A DNA stretch of 64,000 nt from Echinarachnius parma (lineage: Eukaryota > Echinodermata > Echinoidea > Clypeasteroida > Echinarachniidae). The stretch is from the NCBI GenBank assembly GCA_037951105.1, contig JBAMJV010003840.1:1-64000 (forward strand), given 5' to 3'. This document shows, one piece after another, positions 1-10,327 of this stretch. The translations under genes and the position numbers were made by a program. Each line of letters begins with the position of its first letter. Positions within the stretch are counted from its first letter, which is position 1. The notes under the pieces are model-generated. The model made no database searches. It had not been told where the DNA came from and saw nothing but the letters and a program-made list of their open reading frames with translations.

Positions 1-243
1 AAAAAGAATGTTAACGACTGGTTCAAAATTGTCGAATAATTGTGGGGCCCCACATTTATTACGAATGGTTATGATTATGGATATTTCAGCCTTTTCTGAA
101 CTGATTTTGATCAAATAAAGTTTATTCTGTCATTAAAATTGTATGCTCTTTCGAATTTGACACTCAGTTTTTCATTATCTCACAAAAAATTATTTGGAGT
201 AGCGCCCTCTATACCAAAACTCAACTATCCCTTTAACCTCCTG
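1..243 (-). mobile_element. TTAA-flanked MITE, partial at window edge
   Basis: This is the end of a short non-coding DNA transposon that also occurs complete at 21184-21706 and 4195-4686. It ends CTATCCCT followed by TTAA at about 240-243. The interior shares the family's motifs: a GGGGCCCCAC stretch near 45 and a run close to TAGCGCCCTCTATACC near 200. The other end lies outside the window. The orientation is opposite to the 21 kb copy. Confidence 0.7.
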
Positions 244-1290
244 CAACTCTTGGCAGAGGTAATGAGGAGAGTTCCACAAGAATACAGTACAAAAAATTGC
301 CATGTGAATTGTCTAAAAACACATAAACTATTATGAGCGTCATGCATTTGTATTATTATGTACATTACATTAAACAAATATGGGCACTATTTACCCATAA
401 TATAAGGAGTTTATGTAATTAATTACCCATGCAAGAACAAAAAAATCAAATAGAAATGACATTGCAATAAAAAAACTAGCCACGAATATCCCATAATTTT
501 GTATAAACATTGCCTGATTTTCAAACTTCCCTTGAAATATATCAATCAAAATTTGAAATAGATGGTCAAACATTAATAAGACTCTACAAATATATTTACT
601 AGAGCGTATACAAAAAAAAACTACAACCTCAAACTTTAAAGGAGACCACCACGCAAAGGACAAAACAGTCTTATATATTTCTGTATTAGGGTGTGATATT
701 AAATGGATGTACAGCACTTTGCAAAGGGTTATGTAATTCATAAACGAATATGGAAAATACTGCTGAAAACTGCTTGTCTACTAAAAAATCGCCAATGTGG
801 TAAAATGAGAGTCGTATACAGCCTAGCTTTCGATCCTAGCAATTCATAAACAATACAATTAATCACCAATACTTACGGAACCATTAAGGCCTTATGGTTC
901 GGTAAGCGCCAATTGTCTGCGAGTGCGCCAGCTCTATAAATGCATACGTTTGGAGACAACAGAGACACGAACGTCCTATACAATAGCTGTAGTTTTCGTA
1001 TGCAGACTCATGAATGGACTACCAAAACAATTACCTTTAATTTATAAGAGTGTTATTTGGGTGTTAGTTCCCTGTAAATAGATGTCCAAAACTTTGCAAA
1101 GGGTTGTGTTAATCATAAACAATGCAATTATTAACCAAAGCTTACTGAACCAACAGGGTCGATGGTTCTGTAAGCGTCAAACATTTGTGAGTGCGCCAAT
1201 TCTATACCCGCATACGTTTGGAAGCAGGGTAGATGCGTATGTCCTAGACAAGGGACTAGTCTTCATCGTCAGACCCATGAACAACTACTA
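244..1290. repeat. Segmental-duplication block (3' side of a TRIM unit)
   Basis: No gene is recognised here. The sequence is a diverged copy of blocks at about 21.8-23.1 kb and 60.8-61.65 kb, sharing for example the 'caaacttcccttgaaa' and 'gagtgcgccaattct' segments. Within it about 250 bp appear twice in tandem (around 705-1010 and 1080-1285), each copy with 'gcaaagggtt' followed by the 'gagtgcgcca' segment. The SINE present in the sister blocks is missing here, probably by deletion. Confidence 0.6.
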
Positions 1291-1292
1291 TA

Positions 1293-2185
1293 CAGACTGT
1301 CCCAGATAAAACAAAACCGGGTTTCATGGCAGAAATTTTCTGTCATAATGAATAATTTCCTTGATATATATATGTCTGGAAAGCTCTTGTGACTCTTCTT
1401 TCATTTGATGTACAACTTATGGCACATAATTCAAGCATGACTGAATTAGAAAAATGGAAAGGGGTGTTACCAATATTCCATTTGCACGCATAAATTTTAA
1501 GTTTGGGTGAGTTTTAAGGGTTGTAAACATACTTATTTTTAAAAAGGACAAACTCCACATAAAAGTTCATATTTTTATCTTTTACATGACACCTCATGCT
1601 AAACAAATAAACGATTTATGCCAGAGAACGAGTACAATGAAAACATGACTGATTTCTGCCCAAATGAGTGAAAGTTGAGTAAGAAGTCGCTCAGCTTTCC
1701 TGAATTAGCAGCTGACAATGGACTTTGATGCATGAGTGAATTTACACAAACATGGGGATCAGAGAAAACATGGGAAACGGGCTAGATCAGGAAAGTTACT
1801 CATTTGGGCTGGAATCAAGCATGTTTTCATTGTACTCGTTCTCTGGCATAAATCATTTATTTTTTAATCATGAGGTGTCATATAAAAGATAAAATTATGA
1901 ATTTGTATGCGGTATTTGTCCTTTTTCAAAATAAGTACGTTTACTACCCTTAAAACTCACCCCAAAACCTCACCCAAACTTGCAATTTCTGCGTGCAAAT
2001 AGAATCTTGGTAACACCACTTTCCATCGTTCTAATTCAGTCATGCGTAAACTATGTGCCATAAGTTATCAAATGAAAGAAGTGACACAGAGCTTTTCAGA
2101 CATATATATATCATAAAGGAAATTATTCATTATAACATAAAATTTCTGCCATGAAACCCGGTTTCGTTTTTTCTGGGACAGTCTG
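1293..2185. mobile_element. Foldback Tc1/mariner-type MITE, about 0.9 kb
   Basis: The termini are CAGACTGTCCCAGA and its reverse complement, flanked by TA. The two arms are inverted copies over most of the length (roughly 370 bp each), with matching blocks such as the AAACCGGGTTTCATGG ends and CCAGAGAACGAGTACAATG near 1622 and 1833. The loop is about 100 bp and there is no coding frame. The sister block at about 61,650 reads straight through the insertion point, which supports a precise insertion. Confidence 0.8.
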
Positions 2186-2218
2186 TAGTATCGTGATGGG
2201 TTTTCAAAATTATATATA

Positions 2219-2481
2219 CACTACTCAAAAAAAGTTAAGGATCACCTTTAATTTTGTGTATAATTTTAAAATGACATATTTTACTCCTGAATGACCTCAA
2301 ACACACTGTAATCAATATCACATGTGGTTCAGTTGTTGCATAATGTCTCTTGCATCATTTTCTTATTCCAATGAGGACACCATCTAGTCAAACAAATAAT
2401 GAAATAACTAGGTAAGACCTCACACATAGCTTGGAAAAATACAAGTTAAGAAAAAAGTGATCCTTAACTTTTTTTGAGTAG
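2219..2481. mobile_element. Mariner-type MITE, about 265 bp
   Basis: Terminal inverted repeats of about 25 bp are visible: CTACTCAAAAAAAGTTAAGG at the left and its reverse complement at the right, flanked by TA-rich sequence. There is no reading frame of note, so this is a non-autonomous element. The family assignment rests on TIR style and TA target only. Confidence 0.75.
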
Positions 2482-2834
2482 TATATTTGTCTAGAGACCA
2501 ATTTTTCTGAACTTGTTTTTGGAATGGATTACTGATTAAAACTTTAACATTTCATTCATAAGAATATCATTTTTGAGTGGTGGATCCCTTTGAACCCTGC
2601 ATTATTTCAGAAGGTTGTGACCCTGACCCTGCATTATTTTCACACAGTAAGCATATTTTACTAGATGAATGAATACTGTATCTACATGATGATTTATCAC
2701 GTACATTGTATTAATTCAATTTGCAAGAATACAAATAATATTCAGAGAAGTTTAGATATTGATAATGATAATAAGATATAAAAACAATTATCTCACTTAC
2801 TGAATGTGCCACGCCCCCATGGCTTTGTTTACAT
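2482..2834. other. Unassigned intergenic stretch
   Basis: No gene, RNA or repeat was recognised in this AT-rich stretch. It contains two near-identical copies of a 'CCCTGCATTATTT' segment around 2597-2640. Confidence 0.4.
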
Positions 2835-3064
2835 TGACGACCACCAGCATGACCACCTTTTTCACCAGCATCCCAGCCTTTACCTTGCCCCCTTGTACAG
2901 GGCTGAGATTGTGAAGCTTCTGGTACACTCTTCGGTGTCCGTTTTGTCTTCAAAATCACAACTTTGACTAGTCAAAGGAGTGATGTTGAAGACGAAACGG
3001 ACACCGAAGAGTGTACCAGAAGGCTGGGATGCTGGTGGAACAGCTGGTCATGCTGGTGGTCGTT
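2835..3064. repeat. Inverted duplication with an open Gly/Lys-rich frame in both arms
   Basis: The left arm (about 2835-2960, minus sense) and right arm (about 2978-3064, plus sense) are inverted copies around a centre near 2969. In both arms the outward reading frame is open and gives the same peptide themes (LKTKRTPKSVPE, GWDAG, GHAGGR). The left arm has about 31 extra bases. No family is recognised; it could be an inverted duplication of a small exon or a hairpin element. Coding status is unproven. Confidence 0.5.
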
Positions 3065-3205
3065 CAAAGGTTACAACTCAAAGCCTTAATCAACTAAAAC
3101 GCTATGCTGAAATACACACGGGGATCTCTACACAACGTACAATAGAGATCAAGAGGATGACGTCATAACTAGGGTCACCTGACAGTTATACAGTCACATG
3201 ATTTC

Positions 3206-3312
3206 AAGCCCGTATACCGGCATTTCGGGTATTTGCACGTTCTCTGTGCAGCCTGTATACCGGCATTTCGGGTATTCTCTTTGCAGCCGGTATTCCGGCA
3301 TTTCGGGTTCAA
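3206..3312. repeat. Short tandem repeat, three copies of a CCGGCATTTCGGGT unit
   Basis: Three tandem copies carry the core CCGGCATTTCGGGT, preceded by GTATA or GTATT. The first two are separated by TTGCACGTTCTCTGTGCAGC, itself a small hairpin. The unit length falls from about 44 to 37 bp. Confidence 0.75.
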
Positions 3313-3619
3313 AGGGTTAAATTAGAATTTAAAAATAAACAAACATTATGCAGACATTTTCATCTACAAGAAAACAAAAAAAACAAGCGCATGCTCAGTT
3401 CCCCGTAGGATTTGATATGAGTTGCATGTCAGAGTAGAGAATTGCATTATTGCAAAGGTTATGTGGTTGATACAGTCAACCCTGTGTAAAGTGACCACCT
3501 TAACGGAAACACAAAAAGTGGCCACTGTAGAAAGGTGTCCAATAAAGACAGGATCCATAAATTCCTTTTCTCTGCAGGGGACCATGTTTGGTGGCCACTA
3601 TAGACAGGTGGCCACTATA

Positions 3620-4120
3620 CAGAAAAAAAAAACGGAATGGGGCACTTCCCAAAATATAGGATAGGGTGTCTTTTCCAATGAAAAATAATACCAAGGACAG
3701 TCTTTTTGGTTGAGTAGTTTTTGCTTTAGGGCACTGTGAGTGACACCATGTCAGGTTCACATTTTTGTCAATTTTTACCAAGTCAGTCCCCGATAATTCG
3801 CACTTACGGCCCGTTATAGCGGAGCAGTACGCGCACTATTGTTAGTGTACATTCAGCTGTGAAACGAAAGAATGGGCACAGTTGTTCGATGCTATAACTG
3901 GCAGTAAGTGCAAACTATCGGGCTATGACTTGGAAAAAATTGACAAAAATGGGAACCTGACATGGTGTCACTCTGAGCGCCCTAAAACAAAAAGTACATG
4001 ACCAAAATAACTATTCTTGATATCGTTTTTCATTTGAAAAGACACCCTATCCGTTGGACATGTTCGTTCTGTTACTTTATTTTGGGAAATGCCCCATTCC
4101 GTTTTTGTTGGGCCACCCTG
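3620..4120. mobile_element. Mariner-type foldback MITE, about 0.5 kb
   Basis: The ends pair as CAG...AAACGGAATGGGGC and its reverse complement, with TA on both outer sides. Arms of about 200 bp can be followed inward, for example ATAGGGTGTCTTTTC against GAAAAGACACCCTAT and the matched GACATGGTGTCACTC segments. The right end retains GGGTGGCCCAACA, of which the left end has lost about 12 bases. No coding frame. The sequence just left (about 3475-3619) has several 'gtggccact' motifs and may be another fragment. Confidence 0.75.
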
Positions 4121-4194
4121 TATATTAAAAAATATTAAAATTCAGATTGATTACGGTCTAAAGCGTTTATAGACACATTAAAATTCAATCTTAA

Positions 4195-4686
4195 AGGGAA
4201 GGTTGAGTTTCTGTATAGAGGGTGCTACACAACATAATTTTTTGTGAGATAATGAAAAACTGAGTGTCACATTTGAACGAGCATACAATTTGAATGACAG
4301 AATAAACTTTATTTAATAAAAATTGGTTCATAATGGCTGAAATATCCACAAATATAACCAGTTATAATAATTGTGGAGCCCCACAATTATTTGATAATTT
4401 TGAACCAGCCGTTAAATTTTTATCACGATTTCAACAAAACATCACATGCACAATATTTTATTTTAAATGGTTGAAACCAATGACTTTTTAGGAGGCGGCC
4501 TCTAGAGTTTTAATGGCCCTTTTTTAATGATAACAGGCTTTTTGCTTAGTCATGTGTAATTTCGTTTTCATTTCGAGCATTGGTGGAGTTATAACTGTTA
4601 GTTTGTAGTGTAATGGGGCAGATTTTGGTTACTAAAATTCAGTTTGACCAAAACTGTTCCCTCTTTTCGAAAATTCAACTATCCCT
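4195..4686. mobile_element. TTAA-flanked MITE
   Basis: It starts AGGGAAGGTTGAG after TTAA and ends CAACTATCCCT before TCAA, a one-base change from TTAA. The interior matches the 21184-21706 copy throughout. The sister block at about 46,866 has a single TTAA at the homologous place and no insert, so the target-site duplication can be checked directly. TTAA targeting is typical of piggyBac-type transposases (family knowledge); no transposase is present. Confidence 0.8.
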
Positions 4687-4690
4687 TCAA

Positions 4691-5065
4691 ATATCTCTAG
4701 AATTAAACAGTCATTGACAAATCAAAACTCAATTCATTCTAACCATATGCCAAACAACAATGTACAAGCTAGTGCAAAAGCTCCAAATGATTTTGGTAGA
4801 ATTTTTGCAAAGTTAATTGATCACTTTAATAGATAAAGACTATGATACATTAGTTGAATACATTTTTTCATGGGGAAAGTTCAGGATAGCAGTGTGTATA
4901 ATTTACACAGATACTGTGTTTTATGATTTATTGTCAGATAAATTTACAGCTATGAATGAAACTTGGTATGTTTAACAACAAGTATTGAAACTTATGGATA
5001 CAAACATGAAGTTTTTGCATACTAGTATGATCAGTAAATGAAATAAAAATCAAATTCATTGAAAT
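4691..5065. repeat. Duplicated flanking block
   Basis: The part up to about 4830 is a diverged copy of about 46,880-47,000 (both contain gccaaacaacaa followed by aaagctccaa). No gene is seen. The remainder is AT-rich and unassigned. Confidence 0.5.
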
Positions 5066-5490
5066 ATGTGACCTCAAACCACAAAACGACCAATAAGTCT
5101 TGGAAAATGATTCTGCTGATTTTCGTATGACATCACAGTAGAATTCATTACCTATAAAATGATATATAATTTGTCATATTCAGACAAGGCCAACCCTCAG
5201 AAAATGAGCCCCAAAGATTTGGAAAATGGCTGAAGCAGATTTAAAACAAGGGAGAAACGGGCCACAAATTAAGATCGGCGTTGTAATCTGATAATTTGTA
5301 TTCAATGAAAAAACATACTTAAACATGATTTCTGACTATCAAAATTTCATAGAAGGTAGATTAAGATACATTCATTCAGGAACTACAAAAATCCAGAATC
5401 TCATACTTTTAACCAAATTTGACTATTTCAGCTAATAACAGAGAAACTATATCCGCGACATAACGGTTGTTTTGTGGTGTAAGGTCACAT
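5066..5490. mobile_element. MITE with GTGACC...ACAAAACGACC ends, copy 1
   Basis: Imperfect terminal inverted repeats (ATGTGACCTCAAACCACAAA at the left; TTTGTGGTGTAAGGTCACAT at the right) enclose about 425 bp without coding capacity. Two further copies lie at 59402-59819 and 60312-60745, the latter in opposite orientation. This copy ends about 12 bp beyond the stop codon of the TRIM gene at 5503, so it sits in or replaces that gene's 3' UTR and may supply its polyadenylation region (inference). Confidence 0.8.
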
Positions 5491-5502
5491 TGTGGAAGGT
5501 AA

Positions 5503-7341
5503 TTATTTGTGGAAGGTAATGATCTGATCCAAAGATACTACAATGATCTCTCCAGTGGCCAACTCAAGCACGTTGCTTATCTCACTTAATACTGGAAAGC
5601 CATGTAGGACTGTTCTGATTCTCTTCAGGTCCTTTGTGTAGAGCACAATACTCAAAAAACCTTCAGGACAAATACCATCTTCCTCCCAGCATGCAATCAG
5701 TATGCTATCATCCTTCAGGACAACAATGCGTGTATTGTCATTACTAAACAGCCGGATTTGATGAAGGATGGTGCCTTCCTCATCTATGACCCTCACTGAG
5801 TGAAACCCAACGTACACTACCAGCCTTTTGCTGTGATTCATGTGCTGGACTTCAAAAGGCTCATAGCCATGGCACGGAATCTCCCGAGATGGCGCACCCC
5901 CTTCTGGTCTGAATACTGCAATCTTCATTGTCGTCCAATAACCAACATAGATGTTGTCATCTCTGTCTACACACATGCCCCCTATAGATTCATCCTCATG
6001 CGAGGGTGTGTTGAACTGAACATTGAGCCTCTCCCATGCCTGTGTATACAATATTATGTTGTTATGAGCACCTCGTACCACATAGCGACCGTCAGACAAG
6101 ACAGCTACACGCCATACCTCCACACCCCTCAGCACTGTTTCCTGTGGCCCATCAACAGTGAACATCTCAATTGCCTTCCCATGATAACCAATAGCCATCC
6201 GTCCATCAGGCAAAGGCACTGCATCATATGCATGTTTATAATAGAGTGGAAATGTGCTCACCTTCTCAAGCCGCCAATCAGGTAGTTGCAATTCACCCAG
6301 TCTGTTAGGAATACCGCTCGTGATGAATTTCAACTCTTTTGCATGGTTAGCTATGGATTTAAGCCGCATGGCATTAGGAGCACATTCATCCAACATTTTT
6401 TCCAAATCACAAGAAATCCTGTTGTGCACAGCCAGTGTCTGCCCCTCTAGCAATGCCTTGATACCTTTGCCGACTAGCTCAGAAGCACTTCGAATGCAAG
6501 ACACCAATTTGTCATCAGATTCTTTGATCTTCTCAAGTTGTGCGATGTGAGTAGCCTTTGCTTGTTTGCATCTGTCGATGAGATCATTGCGTTCCCTTGT
6601 GAGATGTTTCACTGCTTCTTCATACGATTGGTTGATCTCAGCTATCCTCTGATCAAGTTCAAACTCAACAGACGCTTTCTGTTCATTTACTAGCTCTGTG
6701 TGTGCCTCTATCCTCTTGATTTTAATTGAAGCATTTTTCTGAAGGGATTTGATTTGCTTCTGGATCGTTTTCTTGTGGTCAGACACCTCTTTAATCTCGT
6801 GACCTGGTTTGCCGTGGTCGATCACGCGACATCTGAAGCAGATGGACACGTTACATGATGTACAGACATACAGCTTCTCTTCCTCTGGATGCTTGGTGCA
6901 GAAACGCTTCACTTTGACCGTTCCCATCTGGACTTCATCCACACCGACAACATGATGTTTCTTGGTCATCTTGACCTTCTCATGAGCCGCCGCGCAGGGG
7001 TCACACATGTACTCGTGACACTGTGCGCAGTATTGTACCGCGGGAGATTTAGCTTTTGGGTCACATGCAGTGCAGCTACTTTTGGCGGATTTTACGTCCT
7101 CGACCATAGATTTAATCAGAATGTTAGTTGGCAGTGTAGAAATGTCTCCATTGTCGACTTTGGTAATCTGGCGACAAATTGGGCAAGAGAGCTGGTTATG
7201 TTGGCGATGACCTATGTAGAGATGATCTAAGCATTCATTACAGAAAGTATGGCCACAGGATAAGTTTTTAGGTTCGCTGAAATACTCGAAACAAAGACAG
7301 CATTCCAAACTCTGAGCAACGACAGTATCTGCACTCGCCAT
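5503..7341 (-). CDS. TRIM-type E3 ubiquitin ligase with C-terminal beta-propeller repeats
   Basis: The product is a probable RING-type E3 ubiquitin ligase of the tripartite-motif family, about 612 residues, usual size for the class. Order from the chosen start: C3HC4 RING (C14, C17, C29, H31, C34, C37, C53, C56); B-box 1 (about 90-130); B-box 2 with a complete ligand set (C148, H151, C160, C163, C168, C171, H176, H181); a helical coiled coil (about 185-300); then five or six repeats with DGR/DDN/DDS turns, resembling NHL-type propeller blades, to the C-terminus. The start is MASADT at 7341. An in-frame ATG further upstream is rejected because a 3' splice site (tatctacag) lies immediately 5' of the chosen ATG, so the coding region is probably a single exon after a 5' UTR intron. 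In echinoderms such genes are often linked to innate immunity or RNA regulation; the substrate is unknown. The closest paralogues are the three other TRIM loci here. No lesion is seen. Confidence 0.88.
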   Translation of the reverse strand: MASADTVVAQSLECCLCFEYFSEPKNLSCGHTFCNECLDHLYIGHRQHNQLSCPICRQITKVDNGDISTLPTNILIKSMVEDVKSAKSSCTACDPKAKSPAVQYCAQCHEYMCDPCAAAHEKVKMTKKHHVVGVDEVQMGTVKVKRFCTKHPEEEKLYVCTSCNVSICFRCRVIDHGKPGHEIKEVSDHKKTIQKQIKSLQKNASIKIKRIEAHTELVNEQKASVEFELDQRIAEINQSYEEAVKHLTRERNDLIDRCKQAKATHIAQLEKIKESDDKLVSCIRSASELVGKGIKALLEGQTLAVHNRISCDLEKMLDECAPNAMRLKSIANHAKELKFITSGIPNRLGELQLPDWRLEKVSTFPLYYKHAYDAVPLPDGRMAIGYHGKAIEMFTVDGPQETVLRGVEVWRVAVLSDGRYVVRGAHNNIILYTQAWERLNVQFNTPSHEDESIGGMCVDRDDNIYVGYWTTMKIAVFRPEGGAPSREIPCHGYEPFEVQHMNHSKRLVVYVGFHSVRVIDEEGTILHQIRLFSNDNTRIVVLKDDSILIACWEEDGICPEGFLSIVLYTKDLKRIRTVLHGFPVLSEISNVLELATGEIIVVSLDQIITFHK

Positions 7342-7362
7342 GGCTCTGTAGATAAGAAGAAA
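7342..7362 (-). other. 3' splice site directly upstream of the TRIM start codon
   Basis: Read on the minus strand, a pyrimidine-rich tract ends in TTATCTACAG, then AGCC and the ATG. The same arrangement precedes the ATG of the loci starting at 25285 and 39726. The segment with acceptor and ATG is also duplicated about 65 bp upstream (7395-7425), giving a second potential acceptor. The upstream non-coding exon was not identified. Confidence 0.65.
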
Positions 7363-7441
7363 CAATAACATAATTATTGTAAGGTACTACAACAATTTCA
7401 CTTGCCATGGCTCTGTAGATAAGAAACATATATGGTAAGGA

Positions 7442-9060
7442 AGAGGTTATGAGTGTTGATTGATTGCTGGAAATGATCTGTATATATATGAAATTAAAAT
7501 ATTATAAAACGTAACTACCTGCCAAGGACAATTCCATCATAATTAATATTGATCTGTGGCAGTTGATCAAATCACATTTTAAAGAAGGATCACTTGGAGA
7601 GAAGTTTGATTATGATGAGTTTAAACCTGCCTGGGTGCAGACAACTTGAAGAAGAAGAAGAAATGGCAATTATACACAACACACAATATTATCAGCAAAC
7701 ATTCAAACATGTCATTTTTATCATCATTTCTCTGATTCCCTTTTTTCAAAGCAAACATAACATTTCTAGTTGAATTATAGTTTGCATGGCCTTGATGCTT
7801 GATTTGAATACTAATGAACTAACAAATACAAATAGACTATTTTTCTGATGAAAATATGTTTCATTGTGCAGTACTGAAATTATTGCAGTCTACCCTGTTC
7901 TGTTCAATAAGAGCAGACTATTCTACAACGTTTGTTCATGTTGAAATTGAAATTTATTTGTAGTTCCTCATTCATACCTGGTCATTAAAATGAATCCAAC
8001 TGTACAGTACTATTCTGAGCTTATTGCAGCACGAAGACAACTTCCGTGTAGGGCCCTAACTTTATAAGTCTTTCTACTCATTGTAAATCCCTTGCTCGAT
8101 TGTCATTAATGTACTTGCTAGTTGTTTGTGAGAGTCTCCAAATTGGGATAATGTTGCTATATCGAATTATCCAAAATATAAAGAAAATCCAAAGGGTGTA
8201 CCATATTTCTTCAGGTATTCTTGCAAACAGTTGTGCTAGGCGATGCAAACACACCACTTATGAGTAGTGGTGATTATGTTCATGGTATAATTATTATACA
8301 ACAGAACAGCCGCGCCGCACCTAGTTTTGGAACAAAAAATCATTACCATGCACACAAAGGCATCAACAGCTTTTCAAAAGTCTGGGGGGAGGCATTGTGA
8401 GGGAGTGAAGCTACTGGGGGAGTGTGGGAGTTTTTATATTTGTAAAACTTGACATTGTGCAATTTGGTTCATAACTCAAGACAGAAATTATACATAATAT
8501 GTAGTGCAAGCTATGGAATCAAACATACATAATGTGTATACATAATATGAACAAATGGGGGAGGGGGGCAAAAATCCCCTCCACTTTCAAACACGGGGGG
8601 GGGCATGTCCCCCCGCCCCCCACCTGTTTACACCACCCATGCATGTACAGTTTGCGTGAAGCAATGCCAAAAGGAAAGATAAACACGACATGAACACTTC
8701 ATGAATAGCAAATCTTATGCTCTGTTGCTCTCAGGTATTTGAACTTTTGTAAAGGCAACTTTTTTTATTTTCGACTATTAATAAAATGAATGAAATAGAA
8801 CATTAGGTGTGTTGAAAGATATTTTGAGGATACAATTTTTATGTGCGTTAATCGGATCTGATAACAAATTTTGTGCACAAAAAAATGTGATTTCAGGGAT
8901 GCTATAGAAAGACAAAAGAGGAACAAAGAAGGGGAAATAAGATTGTGAGAAATAAAGGTAGACACAGACATTGGAGAGGGAGATAGAGAATAGAGTTACC
9001 ACTGCGGGAATTATTTGTTCACATTATGTTACAATACGTAGTACAGTTTGTTCTGATTTA
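7442..9060. repeat. Duplicated block upstream of the first TRIM gene
   Basis: No gene is recognised. About 7870-8160 matches 47,270-47,540 (shared tagggccctaactt segment), and about 8640-9000 matches 32,700-32,960 and 48,040-48,350 (shared agcaaatcttatgct segment). About 8390-8640 holds a GC-rich stretch with poly-G and poly-C runs that recurs at 32.6, 37.6 and 47.8 kb and looks like part of a dispersed repeat. This region would contain the TRIM promoter and first exon, which I cannot locate. Confidence 0.6.
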
Positions 9061-9178
9061 TCTCTTCAATCCTTGTTTGTTACATGTGGATATCCCAAAT
9101 ATTACTTATATTGCTTTAAGTCAGAAAAATAGTTAAACGCAATAATATGTATAACCAAACCCATTTTCGAATACTTAA

Positions 9179-9492
9179 AGTGAGGCCTGTAAAGTGCTTC
9201 CTTGTTGCTCTTCTACCGTGTTGTTTAGCTTATGGTAAGAGAAGAATAAAATAGGGTTAGATTTTTTCAAATGCCCCTTTAGTATGAAGATATCTATCAT
9301 TTAGCTCAAAAGCGTTAATTAACGGTCATAAACGTCCGTTTGTAAAAACTGACGCATATTTTCGCTTTTTTAACCAGGATCTTTTTCTTTGAACGTTCAC
9401 ACATCATTCAGAGATATCTTACAATGATATTGGTAAGGATTAAAGTCTCAAATGTCATTTTGGGCAATTTCTGACAATTTACAGGCCTCACT
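9179..9492. mobile_element. TTAA-flanked MITE, 314 bp
   Basis: It begins AGTGAGGCCTGTAAA and ends with the exact reverse complement, each end flanked by TTAA. There is no reading frame. The perfect 4-bp target duplication and short TIRs fit a piggyBac-type non-autonomous element. Confidence 0.85.
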
Positions 9493-9599
9493 TTAAACAA
9501 GCATAATGAATACCACTGAGTCATTTGGTATTGATACTTAAATTCATCTCCATTATGACTCAATATTTAATTTCTCTCTTCCTTCCTTTCTTTTGTCCA

Positions 9600-10020
9600 C
9601 AAAGGACTATCAAGGTCATGTAACTGCCGGGATGGGTGACTGACCTTGGATCCGTGGTCAAGTCCGGATTGCTTTTCATGCAATCATAAATATCTCCATA
9701 ATTAGGGAGACACCTGACAAATCAGAACATACATAAATCATCTGTTACAGGGAACAAGACAAATAAGAAAGCGTCACGATTTTGATGAGATTTCAAAGTA
9801 AATTAATCACTTTGATGTCATCTCATTAAGATCCTTATCTTTAATTTCCCCTTTTTTTCTTGCATCATTTAGTCCTAAAAAAGTGTCTAAAGGAACATAA
9901 TTAACGTTATCTTTCTTTTATTTCACTTTTATTCCCCCTAAACAGTTACTAAAAGGAAGGCCAGATCACGTGACTGACGGATGGGTGTCTGGGGTGCGTG
10001 GTCAGAGAGCAGGTTGCTTT
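9600..10020 (+). pseudogene. Degenerate tandem copies of a thrombospondin type 1 exon
   Basis: Two partial copies of the exon at 10135-10327 precede it. One is at about 9600-9665 (gggatgggtgactgacc and tccgtggtca survive) and one at about 9945-10015 (ccagatcacgtgactgacgg, then ctggggtgcgtggtcagag). Each follows the same pyrimidine-rich, acceptor-like lead-in. A fourth fragment with only gtgtctaaagga is near 9880. All lack the downstream half of the domain. Stops and shifts make them non-coding. Confidence 0.6.
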
Positions 10021-10134
10021 CATTCAATCATGAATATATATATAAATATAATTATTATTCTTATTATTACCAATCTTTTATTTCAATGAGTTATTTTTAA
10101 TTTCCCTTTTCTCTCTTGCCTTGTTTTGTCCCAG

Positions 10135-10327
10135 TGTCTAAAGGGACGTCCAGATCACGTGACTGTCGGATGGGTGACTGGGGTGCGTGGTCGGAGTGCA
10201 GCGTGACGTGTGGTGAGGGGGGGTGGAGTTCAGGATGAGGGACATTGAGAGACCAGCACGCGGCCAGGGCGCCCCCTGTGGGGCACAGAAGGAGATGCGT
10301 GTTTGCGAAGCCACGCCTTGCCAGTAA
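10135..10327 (+). pseudogene. Thrombospondin type 1 repeat terminal exon, frameshifted
   Basis: After a good 3' splice site (ttgttttgtcccag ending at 10134), the exon encodes the first half of a thrombospondin type 1 domain with the WxxW/CSxTCG signature (DWGAWSECSVTCGEG). A run of seven G at about 10217-10223 then breaks the frame. The shifted frame continues as the second half of the domain, including an Arg-rich strand and three cysteines, and stops at TAA 10325-10327. Five G would keep the frame, so this is either a real two-base expansion or a sequencing error in a homopolymer. TSR domains act in secreted or cell-surface adhesion and matrix proteins. No other exon of such a gene is visible nearby. 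Confidence 0.65.

Noticed and set aside
391..741. 116-codon hydrophobic frame on the minus strand
   Set aside because: The sister blocks at 22 and 60 kb do not keep the frame, and composition is AT-driven.
7342..7371. Upstream in-frame ATG extending the first TRIM protein by ten residues
   Set aside because: The extension crosses a splice acceptor and is not conserved in the paralogues; it would be intronic.
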